Positions 1 to 10,376 of a DNA stretch of 64,000 bases are shown in pieces. Both the position numbers and the translations under genes were made by a program. Position 1 is the first letter of the stretch. Every line of letters begins with the position of its first letter. The stretch is taken from the NCBI RefSeq assembly GCF_023065955.2, contig NW_026623100.1, positions 15,911,001 to 15,975,000 of the forward strand, given 5' to 3'. Under the pieces are notes generated by a model. The model was not told the origin of the DNA. It searched no databases and saw only the letters and a program-made list of their open reading frames with translations. The stretch is from Ursus arctos (taxonomy: Eukaryota > Chordata > Mammalia > Carnivora > Ursidae).

Positions 1-2117
1 GTGACGTCCACACCAGTACGATCCTCAAACCCGCCACACCCATTCCGGGCTACCACTTGTCCTAAACACGCATCACACTTTCGAGGGATGACTGAAGTTC
101 GCATGGAAGCTCTGTTTTCTTCGTGTGCCCCAAGGGATCCTCGGGTGCACCCCCAGAGCTGCAGACGCCCACCTGGAAGAGAGCCACCCTAGAGGCTTCC
201 CCAGGAGCTTGGCCTGGCCCAGGCAAGAACCTCCCACTCCCGTGGCCTCACGGAGGTATTCTTGGGGGGATGGCCTTGCTGTTCCAGGGAGGAAGGGCCT
301 TTTTTGGAGCTGGTGGGGACCCCGCTTCCCTTTCACCTCGATGCTTTAGGAAAACGCATTCAGTCTGCAGTGATTTAACAATTAGTATCACATTACTTCT
401 TTCACACCCTCATCCGCAGCTCCAGGACCATTGCAGTGACAAAGAGTGCCTGAGGCCATAGGTGGTGTCGCATGGTTTGCCAGCCCTGGAGAACAGTCTA
501 GAAAGCTCATTCTACAAAGAAGAGAATGGAGGAAGGGAAGGGGAGGCCTTCCTACTCCAGACACAAGCTGACCTCAGTTGGTCAGATGTTGGAGAGTCAG
601 GCAGTAGTGGAGACCTGGGCATTTCCTGACCCCCCAGTTCCCCCCGTTTCTTATTCACACACACCCCTTGTGTCCGATCCATGGTGTCAGAACGAGGGCT
701 GGAATCTGGGGACAAGACTCAGGGTTGCACTGTCGCCCCCATGGACCTCCAGCACCCCCGGCACACTCTAGGACACAGCCCTTCAGTATTAATAGTGTTT
801 ATCTACAGGCATAAATATGAATGGAATTTCAGCCACCAACACCCAGACTCCTTTCTGATACCAAAGTGCTCATTGTTGCATTCGCTCCCCCACTGGGCGC
901 TCAGATGTCTTCACCATGCAAATATTCCTCGGCCTTGGGAAGCTTCCAGCTAAACAAACCTCCCCCGGCCCCTGCTGCCAGCTCTTAATGGCAGCCCAGA
1001 ATCAGGGAGCCTCACACACAAGTGACCTGTGGGACCAACCCCCATGGTCCTGATCTGAAGGGTTGTGGAGGCCAGGAAGACGGTGATGGAGACCGTATCC
1101 TGTCTGGCCCCCGCCAGAAATTCCTTGCAATCTTTATCAGACTCTTCCAGTTGCAAAGGACAGAGACCACTGGAGGTAGCTCCAGGAGAGAGGGAGTTTC
1201 CAGGAGCCCTAGGGCAGTAACTGCAGGGCATGAACCTGGGGCAAAGCAGCCACCATCCAGCTTCTCTGATGGAATCGGCAGCCAGCCTGGCTGGAAGGCA
1301 CAGCTCTACCACGAACCGGCTCCTCTCTCGGCACGAAGGTGGCAGCCTTTAAAACTATCCTCCCCGTGCTCTACAATGCCTACACTTACCACGCTGCTCC
1401 CCTGGCAGTCAAGAACCCTGGGAGGTGGGTTTGGTCCCCATGAAAGCTGGAGAGGTCACGGTGCCCGAGAACCTAGGTCCCGGCCTACAGAGCCGGCGCT
1501 CTGGCCACCGTGTGAGCAGCCGGCACAGCACCAGCTCGCTGGACCTTGAGAGCGAGCCGCAGGAAGCGCCCGTCCGCACAGCAGCACGCTGGCCCCTCTG
1601 GGGTCCACGGAAACGTGCATCACCAGGGGCCTCTACTGCAGCATCACAGGGGGCGACACAGAGGTCCGGGGGTGCCGCAGCGTCACCCCACTGGCTGGAG
1701 GCTCGGGCCCTGGCTTCGGTGAGGAGGAATGAGTGCCATCCAGTGCTGCCTGGTGCTCTCGCCCCCTCTGCGGCCGGAGAGGACACTCCTTAAGTGAAGG
1801 TCACTCAAGAGGCTGGAAGGTCCCCAACTAGCAAGGGGGGGGTTTACAAGATGCCAGGCAGCCTGGAAACATGACAGGCTCACCACAGGACCTGTGTGTT
1901 GGGCCATGTGATGCACTGCCCTGCCTGCCAGCTGAGGGGACCATGAGTGGGCTCCAGCCCCAAGCTTCTCATCTGCGGACCGGCCCACAGCCTGTGACAC
2001 AGCAGGAGGTCCCCAGACTGGTGCTGTCACGATTCTCCTGTTCTCACTCACTCTCTCCCACTCTTATTCTCTTCCTCTCTTACTGTCATTGTGGACTTCT
2101 TTAAAAACATGTATTGT

Positions 2118-2292
2118 GGGGCACCTAGGTGGCTATGTCGGTTGAGTGTCTGCCTTCCGCTCAGGTCATGATCCCAAGGTCGTGGGATCAAGTTCCGCGT
2201 CGGGCTGTCTGCTCAGTGAGCCCGCTTCTCCTGCTCCCTGCTGCTCCCCCTGCTTGTACACTCTCTCTAATAAATAAAATCTTTGAAAAAAC
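2118..2292 (+). mobile_element. CanSINE, tRNA-Lys-derived
   Basis: Head GGGGCACCTAGGTGGC, CT-rich body, AATAAATAAAATCTTTG tail. It is flanked by a perfect 13-bp duplication, AAACATGTATTGT (2105-2117 and 2293-2305). Confidence 0.92.
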
Positions 2293-3958
2293 AAACATGT
2301 ATTGTTACTTTTTTTTTCTCTGAAGCATCTGAGCATAGGCTGCCTACGTCATGCTCCTTTACCCCTTAATACTTCCATGTGTTTGCGAAGAACGAAGGCC
2401 ATGGTCTTACGTGAGCACAGCACGGGTAACAAACGAGATTTAACACTGACACGCTGCTTGATCCTGCGTCCCGTCCATATGCCAGCTGGTCGCTCGTGGT
2501 CTTTGGAGCGTAGTTTTCCTCCCGCCCTGGACCAGTACCCCACTTGGTTGTCCTGTCTCTTTGGTTTCCTTTTGCCTCTCTTTGTCTTTCGTGACACTGA
2601 CATTGCTAAAGGCCGCGAGGGTCTGGCCTCTGCGGCAGGAGTGTGGGACCGAGAAAGCGGGGAGCAGTTGGTGGTGAAGCAGAAGCTGAAATGAGCAGAA
2701 GCCGCGGGGCCGAGGGAAGAGAGGGCAGCTGGTTGGCAGGGGCAGGAAGTCATGAGCAGAAGTGAAGAGCAGGTGAATCTCCTGAGGAGCTCTCCCATTA
2801 AAAGGCAGAGGCGCCCACCCTCCGAGGGGCCCAAAGATGGTGGAGGTACTACAGCTCCGTTCTCTCCCGAGCAACGTTTCCAGCTCCGGCAGCCTAGCTG
2901 AGGTCAAGACTCCCCACCTGTAACTCTGATCTCAATTGCTTCAACCCCAGGGCCCAGAGGAAGAGGCCGTTAGGGGTTCGCTCGCACTCTGGTCTTGTGC
3001 TCAGGGGCCCACAGCTCTCTACCCTCACCCCCCAACAAGGCCCAGCGCTCAGTGGCTGTGGGTGGTGGCCTCCCACATGGCTCATGCTCCCCCCATCCTG
3101 AGAGCACCCGCCAAGGGTGCAGGGGCCTCGGGGGCCTGGCCCGCTGCGAGCTGGGGGTGTACGCATGGAGGCTGGGCTGCGGCCAGGCACCGTCCTGCAT
3201 CCAGCTTCTCTTCTCAGCTGGGAGCAGTATTCCCCTGGGGGCCTTGCTCTCTTTCTTTCTCCTCTTCTTCCTCCTATGCCTCTGCCAGGTCTCCTGGGGC
3301 CTCAAAGACCTATCCCTGAAGGACCCCTTCCCAAAATTCCTGTTGGGGCTCACTCCATGCCCCTCATCCTTCAGAACCCAATTCCCACACCTTCCCGAAG
3401 TAGCTCTCCCTCCTCCCCCACTACCCATCTCCCACCACTCCTCTGAGGGGGAACAGCCAGGCCGGCACAGGCCCGGTGAGTTGTTCTTCCTGAGGGCAGC
3501 CCCCGCATCCCACACGCTTGGCCTCAGCTACGCCGACACGTGCCCTCATGAATGGGACCAGCTGGGCTCTAGGGAGGCCCTCCTGCCCCTGGGAGGCTTG
3601 GGGTACAAAGGCAGAGCAAGGCTACCTTGTCCCCCACCCACAGGCTGACCTTAGCCTTCCCTCTCACCCAACCCCCATGCCAGCCAAGCGCTTTACCCTG
3701 GGGGTGGCTAAGGCAGGGGCTCCGCAGAGGGCTACAGCCCTCCTGAGTCTCCTATGGCCGCCCCAGGGCCTGCAGTTGGTCCCAATCCATTTTATCGTCT
3801 TAAAAAGTTACACTTGTATTTAATCCTCTATAAATTACATAAATATGCAACTTCATTAGGATTTTCACCTACACTGTAGATACATGGGTCATTGGACACG
3901 ATTTTCTAGAAGCTTCATTTTCATTTCCAAATAAGTTACTTAAGACAGGGCACTTTTA

Positions 3959-4013
3959 CTACACCTGAAACTAATAACACTATGTTAACTACACTAGAAT
4001 TAAAACAAATAAA
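3959..4013 (+). mobile_element. 5'-truncated carnivore L1 3' end
   Basis: ACACCTGAAACTAATAACAC, TATGTTAACTACACTAGAAT, then an A-rich tail. Flanks AGACAGGGCACTTTTA and AGATAGGGTGCTTTTA are a duplication with two mismatches. Confidence 0.75.
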
Positions 4014-4711
4014 AGATAGGGTGCTTTTAAAATCCTGGAATAATGTGGCCAGTAGAAATTTTATCTGGAGCTAGAAGTACCTTTTGTAAAACACTAGGGG
4101 AGGACCCCCCTCCCAACCCCATTTCCCATAATGCAACGTTTAACACAATATTACCTCAAGTGATCTAGAGAGCTTGTTTATAACGTCTAACACCTCCAAC
4201 CCTACGATCAAACCTCCAAGAATGATCTAAATCTGTACTCAATTTTTTTTTACCTCCTCTTTTTAAAAACTTTTTTCATCAGATGATTTCTGTCAGCACC
4301 CCACACCAGCAACGCCTAAGGTTATTCAGGATAACAGCCATCCACTAAATAATTCTTTGGTCCAAAGTAATCAAAGGAACTTCTATAACATATTTTACAC
4401 AAAGCTTGTCCGTTTCCTAAAGGATAATTGTGTATCTTGGAGCACATGCAGTATTCAGGGGGCATCTACCGTGTGCTGGGCCAGGCACTGGGAAACTCAC
4501 CGATGCCCCAGGGGGTCCCGACTCTGCTCCCGGAGCCCACCGTCCAACGCTGGCCTCAGTATCTGGGGACTGCCGGGGCATTTATGAGAAGTACCGAACC
4601 AGCCTCGGGAAGGTGGGGGCGGGTGCTCAGAGTTAGCACACCAAGGGTGGGGTGAGGGGAGCAATGCTGGCAGAAGGATGCCTCACTCCCCATCCCAGCT
4701 ACAGGTTAGAT

Positions 4712-5295
4712 GGTGTGCAGGTATGAATAACATCCCCCCGGAATGTCTGTATCCCCGGAATCTGTGAATATGCTCTCCTACATGGTTTTTTAAAGATTTT
4801 TTTAAAGTTTATTTATTTAAGCAATCTCTACACCCAACGTGGGGCTTGAACTCACAACCGCAAGATCAAGAGCCGCATGCTCTACCGACTGAGCCAGCCA
4901 GGTGCCCTGTTCTCCTACGTGGTAAACATGATTAAGTTAAGGATCCTGAGAAGGGGAGATTTTCTGAATTATCCAGGTGAACCCGATACAATCACAGGGA
5001 GCCTCCCAAGAGGAAAGCAGGAGGGTCGGAGTCAGAAGTAGATGTGCGGGGAACAGGAGTGGGGAGTGATTTGAGGAAGAAGCCAGGAGCCAAGGAAGGT
5101 GGGTGGTCTCTAGAAGCTGCAGGAGACATGGAGACAGGTTTTCCCCCGAGCCTCTCAGGGGAGGCTCCTTCAGGACAACCTTGCCAACACCGTGACTTGA
5201 GCCCAGTGAGACTGACGTGGAGACCTCACCTCCAAAGCCATAAGACAGTGAGTTCGTGTTGTTCGAAGCCACGAAATCGATGGAAAAAGGCACAG
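4712..5295 (+). mobile_element. MaLR (MLT1-type) solo LTR, SINE-interrupted
   Basis: Recognised from CCGGAATCTGTGAATATG, GATTAAGTTAAGGATCCTGA, CTCTAGAAGCTGCA and the 3' GTGTTGTTCGAAGCCAC. It is an old non-autonomous retroviral LTR with no coding content. A SINE splits it at 4786-4910. The subfamily name is uncertain. Confidence 0.75.
4786..4910 (-). mobile_element. Short CanSINE inside a MaLR LTR
   Basis: Minus-strand head ending AGCCAGCCAGGTGCCC, A-tail at left. The 12-bp flanks TCTCCTAC(A/G)TGG at 4774-4785 and 4911-4922 show it inserted into the older LTR around it. Confidence 0.85.
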
Positions 5296-6555
5296 GAGAC
5301 GAATGCAGCGTGGTGAAAGCTCCCCCAGGCACAGGGTTGGGCGCATGGGCTCAGGGGTGCTCTGCGGTCCAGCTCCCAGGCCCAGCCCGGGAGGGGGTGG
5401 GGATTAGAAACCTCAACAGGTGTGACTCTGCCTGGCATGTTTCCAAGTGTCCCCTTTGGCCCTGTTGAACAGGAATCTCCAGCAACTTCCTTTCTCCTTG
5501 ATGGCCCTCAGTAGCCAGGCAGGACTTCTGTGCTCCGGGACTTCTGAAGAAGCACGAGGGAGCAATGGCAAGCCCTCATCAAACCTGGCGTTCCACCTGT
5601 GACCCAAACATCTCTCAGCACACTGCCTTGCTGTCCCACCCTGCCCGCATCCTGGGCCTCTCAGTCCCACGGGGGTGAATTGAATGGAATGCCTTGTCAG
5701 TCCCTGCCTCCCGTCCCCACCTAGCTCACCCTGGTGACCAGAGATGCGGTGTCCGTGGGCCTGAGCCCGCCGTCCTGCCTACAGTTCTCAGGTACTAAGC
5801 TACATTGCCACCCAAAGCAGCCACATTGCTACATCCCCTGCTGCTGGTTGGGCCTCTCTGAGCCCCTGCCACTCTCCAGAAGGGTAACACCTTTTCCTGG
5901 GCCCTGATTTGGCCAAGGGCATGGTTAACAAGGCCACGAGGAGCACCCAGTGGGAGACGATTCTCCACACGTTCACCCTCTGGGCCTCCCCTATCTCTGG
6001 CTACCCCTCCTTCCCGACTTCTGTGTCCCATCTCTCTCCCCTCCTTTGCTAACTCACCACCCCCAACTCCCAGCCCCCACGGGTGAAGACTTGGCTTCTC
6101 CTGCCATCCAGGGTTGTCTCTTCTCTGGGGAGGCTGCAGATAAGCTGGGCCAGGCTCTGCGTCTATGGCACTGGTCCCCACAAGCCCACCCAGCCCCTGC
6201 AGCCCTGAATCTAGAGCCCAAACCCCACCCTTTGGGCCCCCCAGGCTCTGCACGCCTACAGTCCTGCCCTTGGCCAAAACCAAAGGTCAGTGAGGAGCCC
6301 CCTTGAGAGTCAGGCTGGTGAGAGGTGCCTGGGTTCAAGGCTTCTTCCAGAACAATCTCTACCTAATGACACTCCAGGTACTAGCTTCACCCAGACTGAC
6401 CAGCCCTGTGCCATCCTCTCCCCTCAGGCCTCAGCCAGATGCTAATATGGGTCAATCTCCTCTTCATAGCTGGCCCTCTCTTCCTCTTAAACCTCTAGGG
6501 TTGGGAAAACTACCCGGGCCCCGCACAGAATTATTGGTGATTGTGCCTTCATACC

Positions 6556-6766
6556 ACCTTAGCAGTAGTCAACCTTGGCCGCTCATCAGAGTCACCTGGG
6601 GTTGGGGCGGGGGAAGTATTTAAAAAAAAAAAAAAAATACTGGGCCTGAGTCCTACCCCCAGAGAGTTTCATGTGATCTGTCTGGGAGCTGCCCGGCACT
6701 GAGATTTTTTTAAAGGCTCCCCAGGGGATTCTAAAATGCAGCTTAGAACCACTGATTCTGAACTTA
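6556..6766. mobile_element. MER5-like hAT DNA transposon remnant
   Basis: Begins AGTAGTCAACCTTGG and TCAGAGTCACCTGGGG, ends CCCCAGGGGATTCTAAAATG then AGAACCACTGATT. This inverted arrangement is that of MER5-type elements. An A-run interrupts it. Confidence 0.7.
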
Positions 6767-8816
6767 CAGATTTTGAACTATGTTTTCAAAAGAACAGGGC
6801 TTTCAAAATAATCCCAGGCCTGGGGACCTGAGTCCAGGCAGCTCTGTGCTGCATTGAGGTCAGTGGCACAAAGCAGTGAGAGATGATGCTGGAGGCTCCC
6901 AAGCAACCTGTGGCCCTTGGCCTCCAAGTCTGTAGGGTGTCCCCTGTAGGTCCAGAGAGCAGTGGGGTGGGAGGGGGGGTGAGGAGGAAGGGAAAGTGAA
7001 CAGAGGGAGGAGGAAGACAAGCTGTCCCCACCAGTGCTGTGACTTCTGACATGCTCTGACTTAACAGAGAGAGAATTTCACATGGAAACAGCAGAAGATA
7101 TTTGCAGCCAAGAAGAGCCATGCCCTCTGGCTGAAGCCAAATTCAGAGGGCAGTTGCGGTGGGTGGGTGGGAGGGGAGAGGAACAGAGGATGGTCAGGCA
7201 AGCCAGGACAGGGGCCTCGAGTAGCTGTGTCACAGCCGTCGATGGGGGGAGGGAGGAGGGGCTTAGGACAGACACCACAGTCCCTTCCATCTGTGGCGCT
7301 CTGGGGCTCTTCTAAGCCCTTCTGGGCCTGTCATTTGATGCATGCAACAGCCTCGCTGCGACGTGTGAATATCTCAATCCCGGAGCTCAAGCTCAAAGTC
7401 AGCCCAGGTCTGTCCAGTCTCTCCACCTTGGAGACAACAGAAGGAGGCCCTGCTCTTCAAATACTGTCTCAGTTTTGGGCTTGTGGCAGGAAAAAACAGC
7501 CAGAATTCCTCTAGTCTCTTTGGGAAAGCCTCTGCCTCCTTGTAGGAAATACTATAAAAAATGCGGGAATACGCCAAGGAAGGAAAACATTGCTCTTCTC
7601 ACCACCTCGTTCCCACGAGCCCCTCTGCTAATATCCTAGGGCAGAGTCACTGTCTCATCATCCAGAATCACAAAGGAGGGTGAGGGTTGCTTTACAGGCA
7701 GATGGCAAGACCGGTAAGGCAGGCCGGGCTGAAGTGGCCCCAGCTCACGGGAGCCAAAGGCAAAGCTTGGCAAATGGCAAACCAAACACAAGGGGGTCCA
7801 GATGGCCCTGCAGAATGTTCTCCAGTGGTTTTACCTCCAGGGAAAGTCTCTGTAAGCCTCTCCAACCCCCTTCCTGCAGGCAGGTGAAGACCTCCTCCTC
7901 TCCTTATTCTCAAAGGGGCTTCATTCCCTTCTCAAATACAAGGAACCACCCTCCACCCCAATTACACACACGCCACACAGCTGGGCCCCTCAGCTGTGTC
8001 CACACCAAGGGTCCTGGCCTTCTTGGCCTCAGGTGAAGGGCCCAGGGCAGACCCCTGATCCAAGCTGGCCAACTAGAGTCTCTTTCTTGGGAACCCGATG
8101 CTGGAACCAAAAGGGGCTGCTGACATTCCCTCAGGGTGTTGGCTCGGGAAATGAAGTGAGGAGAGGCTGAGGTAGCCACATCAGATCCTATACACGTGAA
8201 GAGGCAGTGAAGGTTGGCCTTCCGAAGGAGAAGTAGGCCTGAGAGAGAAGCAGTGGGGAGACAGAGGCAGAGACGCAGTTCCTGCCAGCCCCTGGCTCAC
8301 ACTCTTGTCAGGGAGGTACCCCTACCTACTTACACCTCTCGCTGGTATGAGAGGTTCCTCTCACTTTCCATCTACAAGCCCTCAGACAGACATGACCGCC
8401 TCTTGCCTCTCTCACTTTCTAGAACCAACTGCTTCCCTGAGCACCAGGGGGAACCTGAGCCACCGCTTCCTAGAGAAAACCCCCTCTGTCAGAACTGCCC
8501 GCTGTTACTTTCAGACCCCGCAGGGGACTCTGACCCACTTGGAGAATAAAATTTGGAACTATCCGCCCTGCAGCCATCTTCTGATCAAAGTGGGACAAGA
8601 TCAGCCACCACCCCTGAGACACATCTGATCTTCCAAGTGGCTGTTTTCTATTCTGAAAGAACACAACACAGGGAGTGTCTTCAACAAATGAGAAACTTGA
8701 ATAAATTCAGTGAGATGACAACCTTCCCTTCCTTGCCTCCAACGTCCCTTTTATCAGGCTTATAAGGCTAGGGAAGAGAGGTGGGGGGGTGTTCTCTTTT
8801 TTAAATACAACAAAAT

Positions 8817-9020
8817 AGGGTCACCTGGGTGGCTCAGTTTGTTGGGCATCTGTCTCTGGCTCCAGTCATGATCCCTGGATCCTGGGATCAGGCCCCCCAT
8901 GGGGCGCTCTGCTCAGCAGGGAGTCTGCTTCTCCCTCTCCCTCTGCCGCTCCGCTCCCCCTGCTTGTGCTCTCTCTCCCCCTCCTCTCAAATAAGTGAAT
9001 AAATAAAATCTTTTTTAAAA
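8817..9020 (+). mobile_element. CanSINE
   Basis: Head GGTCACCTGGGTGGCTCAGT, CT-rich body, AATAAATAAAATC tail. Imperfect A-rich flanking repeats. Confidence 0.9.
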
Positions 9021-10057
9021 AATACACAAAATGTAAGTATTTATACTCGTTTTTTTAAGTTAGTTTTTTTAATAAAAAGAAAAGATCCCCTCCATTTATT
9101 GATTCTGGAATCTCTCCAACCAGATACCCACTGTCATGCGTGGGGGTGTGTCTAGCTGGGGCTCCCTGAGGAGGTCTTCCTGGCATGCAGGGCTGTATGG
9201 GGCCCCGGCTCTGGACCAAGCCCCGCCAAACTCCCACCCTCACGGCACCCCCACTCTCATTGGGCCAGGCTCCCTCAGTTCCCCTCGAGCAAATGTTTAT
9301 TCCTGCCTTTCACCCACACGGGGTCCTTGCCCCCAACATTCCTCCCTCTCCTTCCTGCCCATCTCAGCCTCCAGGCCCCTTGCATGGGGCTGTCCTTCAC
9401 CGCTCATGGCCGTGCTGCCTCATCCCTGCTCTGCCCGCTTGTGGCCGTCTCTGTGCACCCGGAGCAGTGACTTCTCAGCTTCGGGAGATGAGGGCCTGTC
9501 TTCCCAGTAGAACTGCCATCATGGGAAGGCAGCCCCTGAGCTTCAGACACAAGGTGACCGGAAGGAGCCATTTGGCACAGCTCTCAAAGCCTTCCTGGAG
9601 CCAGAGACTACCCCAAATTCCCTTTCTGGCCTTGTCTCCCCTACACCCCTCCCCAAACTCAGTCACATGCCTTATTCATCTTTCTGTTAGCCACCACCCC
9701 CCAACCCCAGCATACACCTGGTACAGAGCAGATACTCAAATATTTTTGTTGACTTAAAACCACAAACACCCATTGGGTTGAATCAATATTATTCTTTTCA
9801 GGGAACTGAGAGGGAGAAAGAACCACCTGCTGGGATCCTGGCACACTCAGCTTGGCCTTGGTTGAATGCTGACCCCCAAGGACACCTCCATGAGGCTGTG
9901 AGGTATTACAGCCCTAATGCAGTTGGGGCCCAGCTGGAGAGCCCAAGGCCATGCAGAGCACAGCCGGGACATATCGGGGCCTGTCCAAGCTGCCACAAGA
10001 GCAGCCGGGGGCAGTGTCTTGGAATACATCCTTTGACAATAAGCAGAGTGAGCACAA

Positions 10058-10063
10058 TTTATT
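10058..10063 (-). terminator. STPG4: STPG4 alternative downstream poly(A) signal
   Basis: A second AATAAA hexamer on the minus strand about 200 nt past the stop. If used it would give a more ordinary 3' UTR. The sequence alone does not decide between the two. Confidence 0.35.
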
Positions 10064-10253
10064 ATTCAAACCAGGCCACTTTCAAGAGTGAACTGGAAAT
10101 TATGCTGGGACTATTCTAGAGAAGTGGGCAAGAGGGTCACCTGGGCAATCGATGATGACGTTCTGTAGTCAGACCCCCCTAAAGGACGGATAAAATAGAG
10201 TTTTCTAAACAGAAGAACTTGCTAAACTCAAAATAGCTGAGGGCCAAGATGGC

Positions 10254-10259
10254 TTTATT
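10254..10259 (-). terminator. STPG4: STPG4 candidate poly(A) signal abutting the stop codon
   Basis: AATAAA begins at the base immediately after the TAA stop, so the 3' UTR would be only about 20-30 nt if this signal is used. It is a perfect hexamer. A second AATAAA about 195 nt further on is the alternative. Confidence 0.55.
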
Positions 10260-10376
10260 TTAAAAGCCAATTGTGTTGTTGAAGAAAAGGCTATGCTCTC
10301 GGCCCATTTTGGCTATAGTGCGGGGCTGCTTGGGGAATTGCACTGAAGACTTGTATGCGCCTGGGCCGGGGGTTTT
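10260..10376 (-). CDS. STPG4: STPG4 coding exon 7 (terminal) with stop
   Basis: This exon encodes residues 209-246, [18 protein letters not shown]... to FFNNTIGF, then TAA (10262-10260). The acceptor is TCTGTTTTCAG|AAAACC. It has the fourth PG motif. The final residues TIGF differ from the human C-terminus as I recall it (NNWLLK), consistent with a small indel shifting frame just before the stop. Confidence 0.92.
   Translation of the reverse strand, partial: KTPGPGAYKSSVQFPKQPRTIAKMGREHSLFFNNTIGF

Larger units (their letters stand above)
1..10253. other. Gene-free GC-rich DNA downstream of STPG4
   Basis: No exon is supported on either strand. The block is GC-rich with many long chance frames lacking recognisable domains. 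It contains SINEs (2118, 4786, 8817), an interrupted MaLR LTR (4712-5295), a MER5-like element (6556-6766) and an L1 tail (3959-4013). The human map places TTC7A beyond the STPG4 3' end; I looked for its C-terminal coding sequence and did not recognise it here. Confidence 0.6.

Noticed and set aside
2995..3648. 217-codon plus-strand open frame
   Set aside because: Lies in GC-rich DNA where stops are rare, overlaps similar long frames in other reading frames and on the other strand, has no recognisable domain and a low-complexity composition.
9185..9757. 190-codon plus-strand open frame
   Set aside because: Proline/serine-rich chance frame with no domain, no splice context that joins it to a gene, and no match to TTC7A sequence I know.
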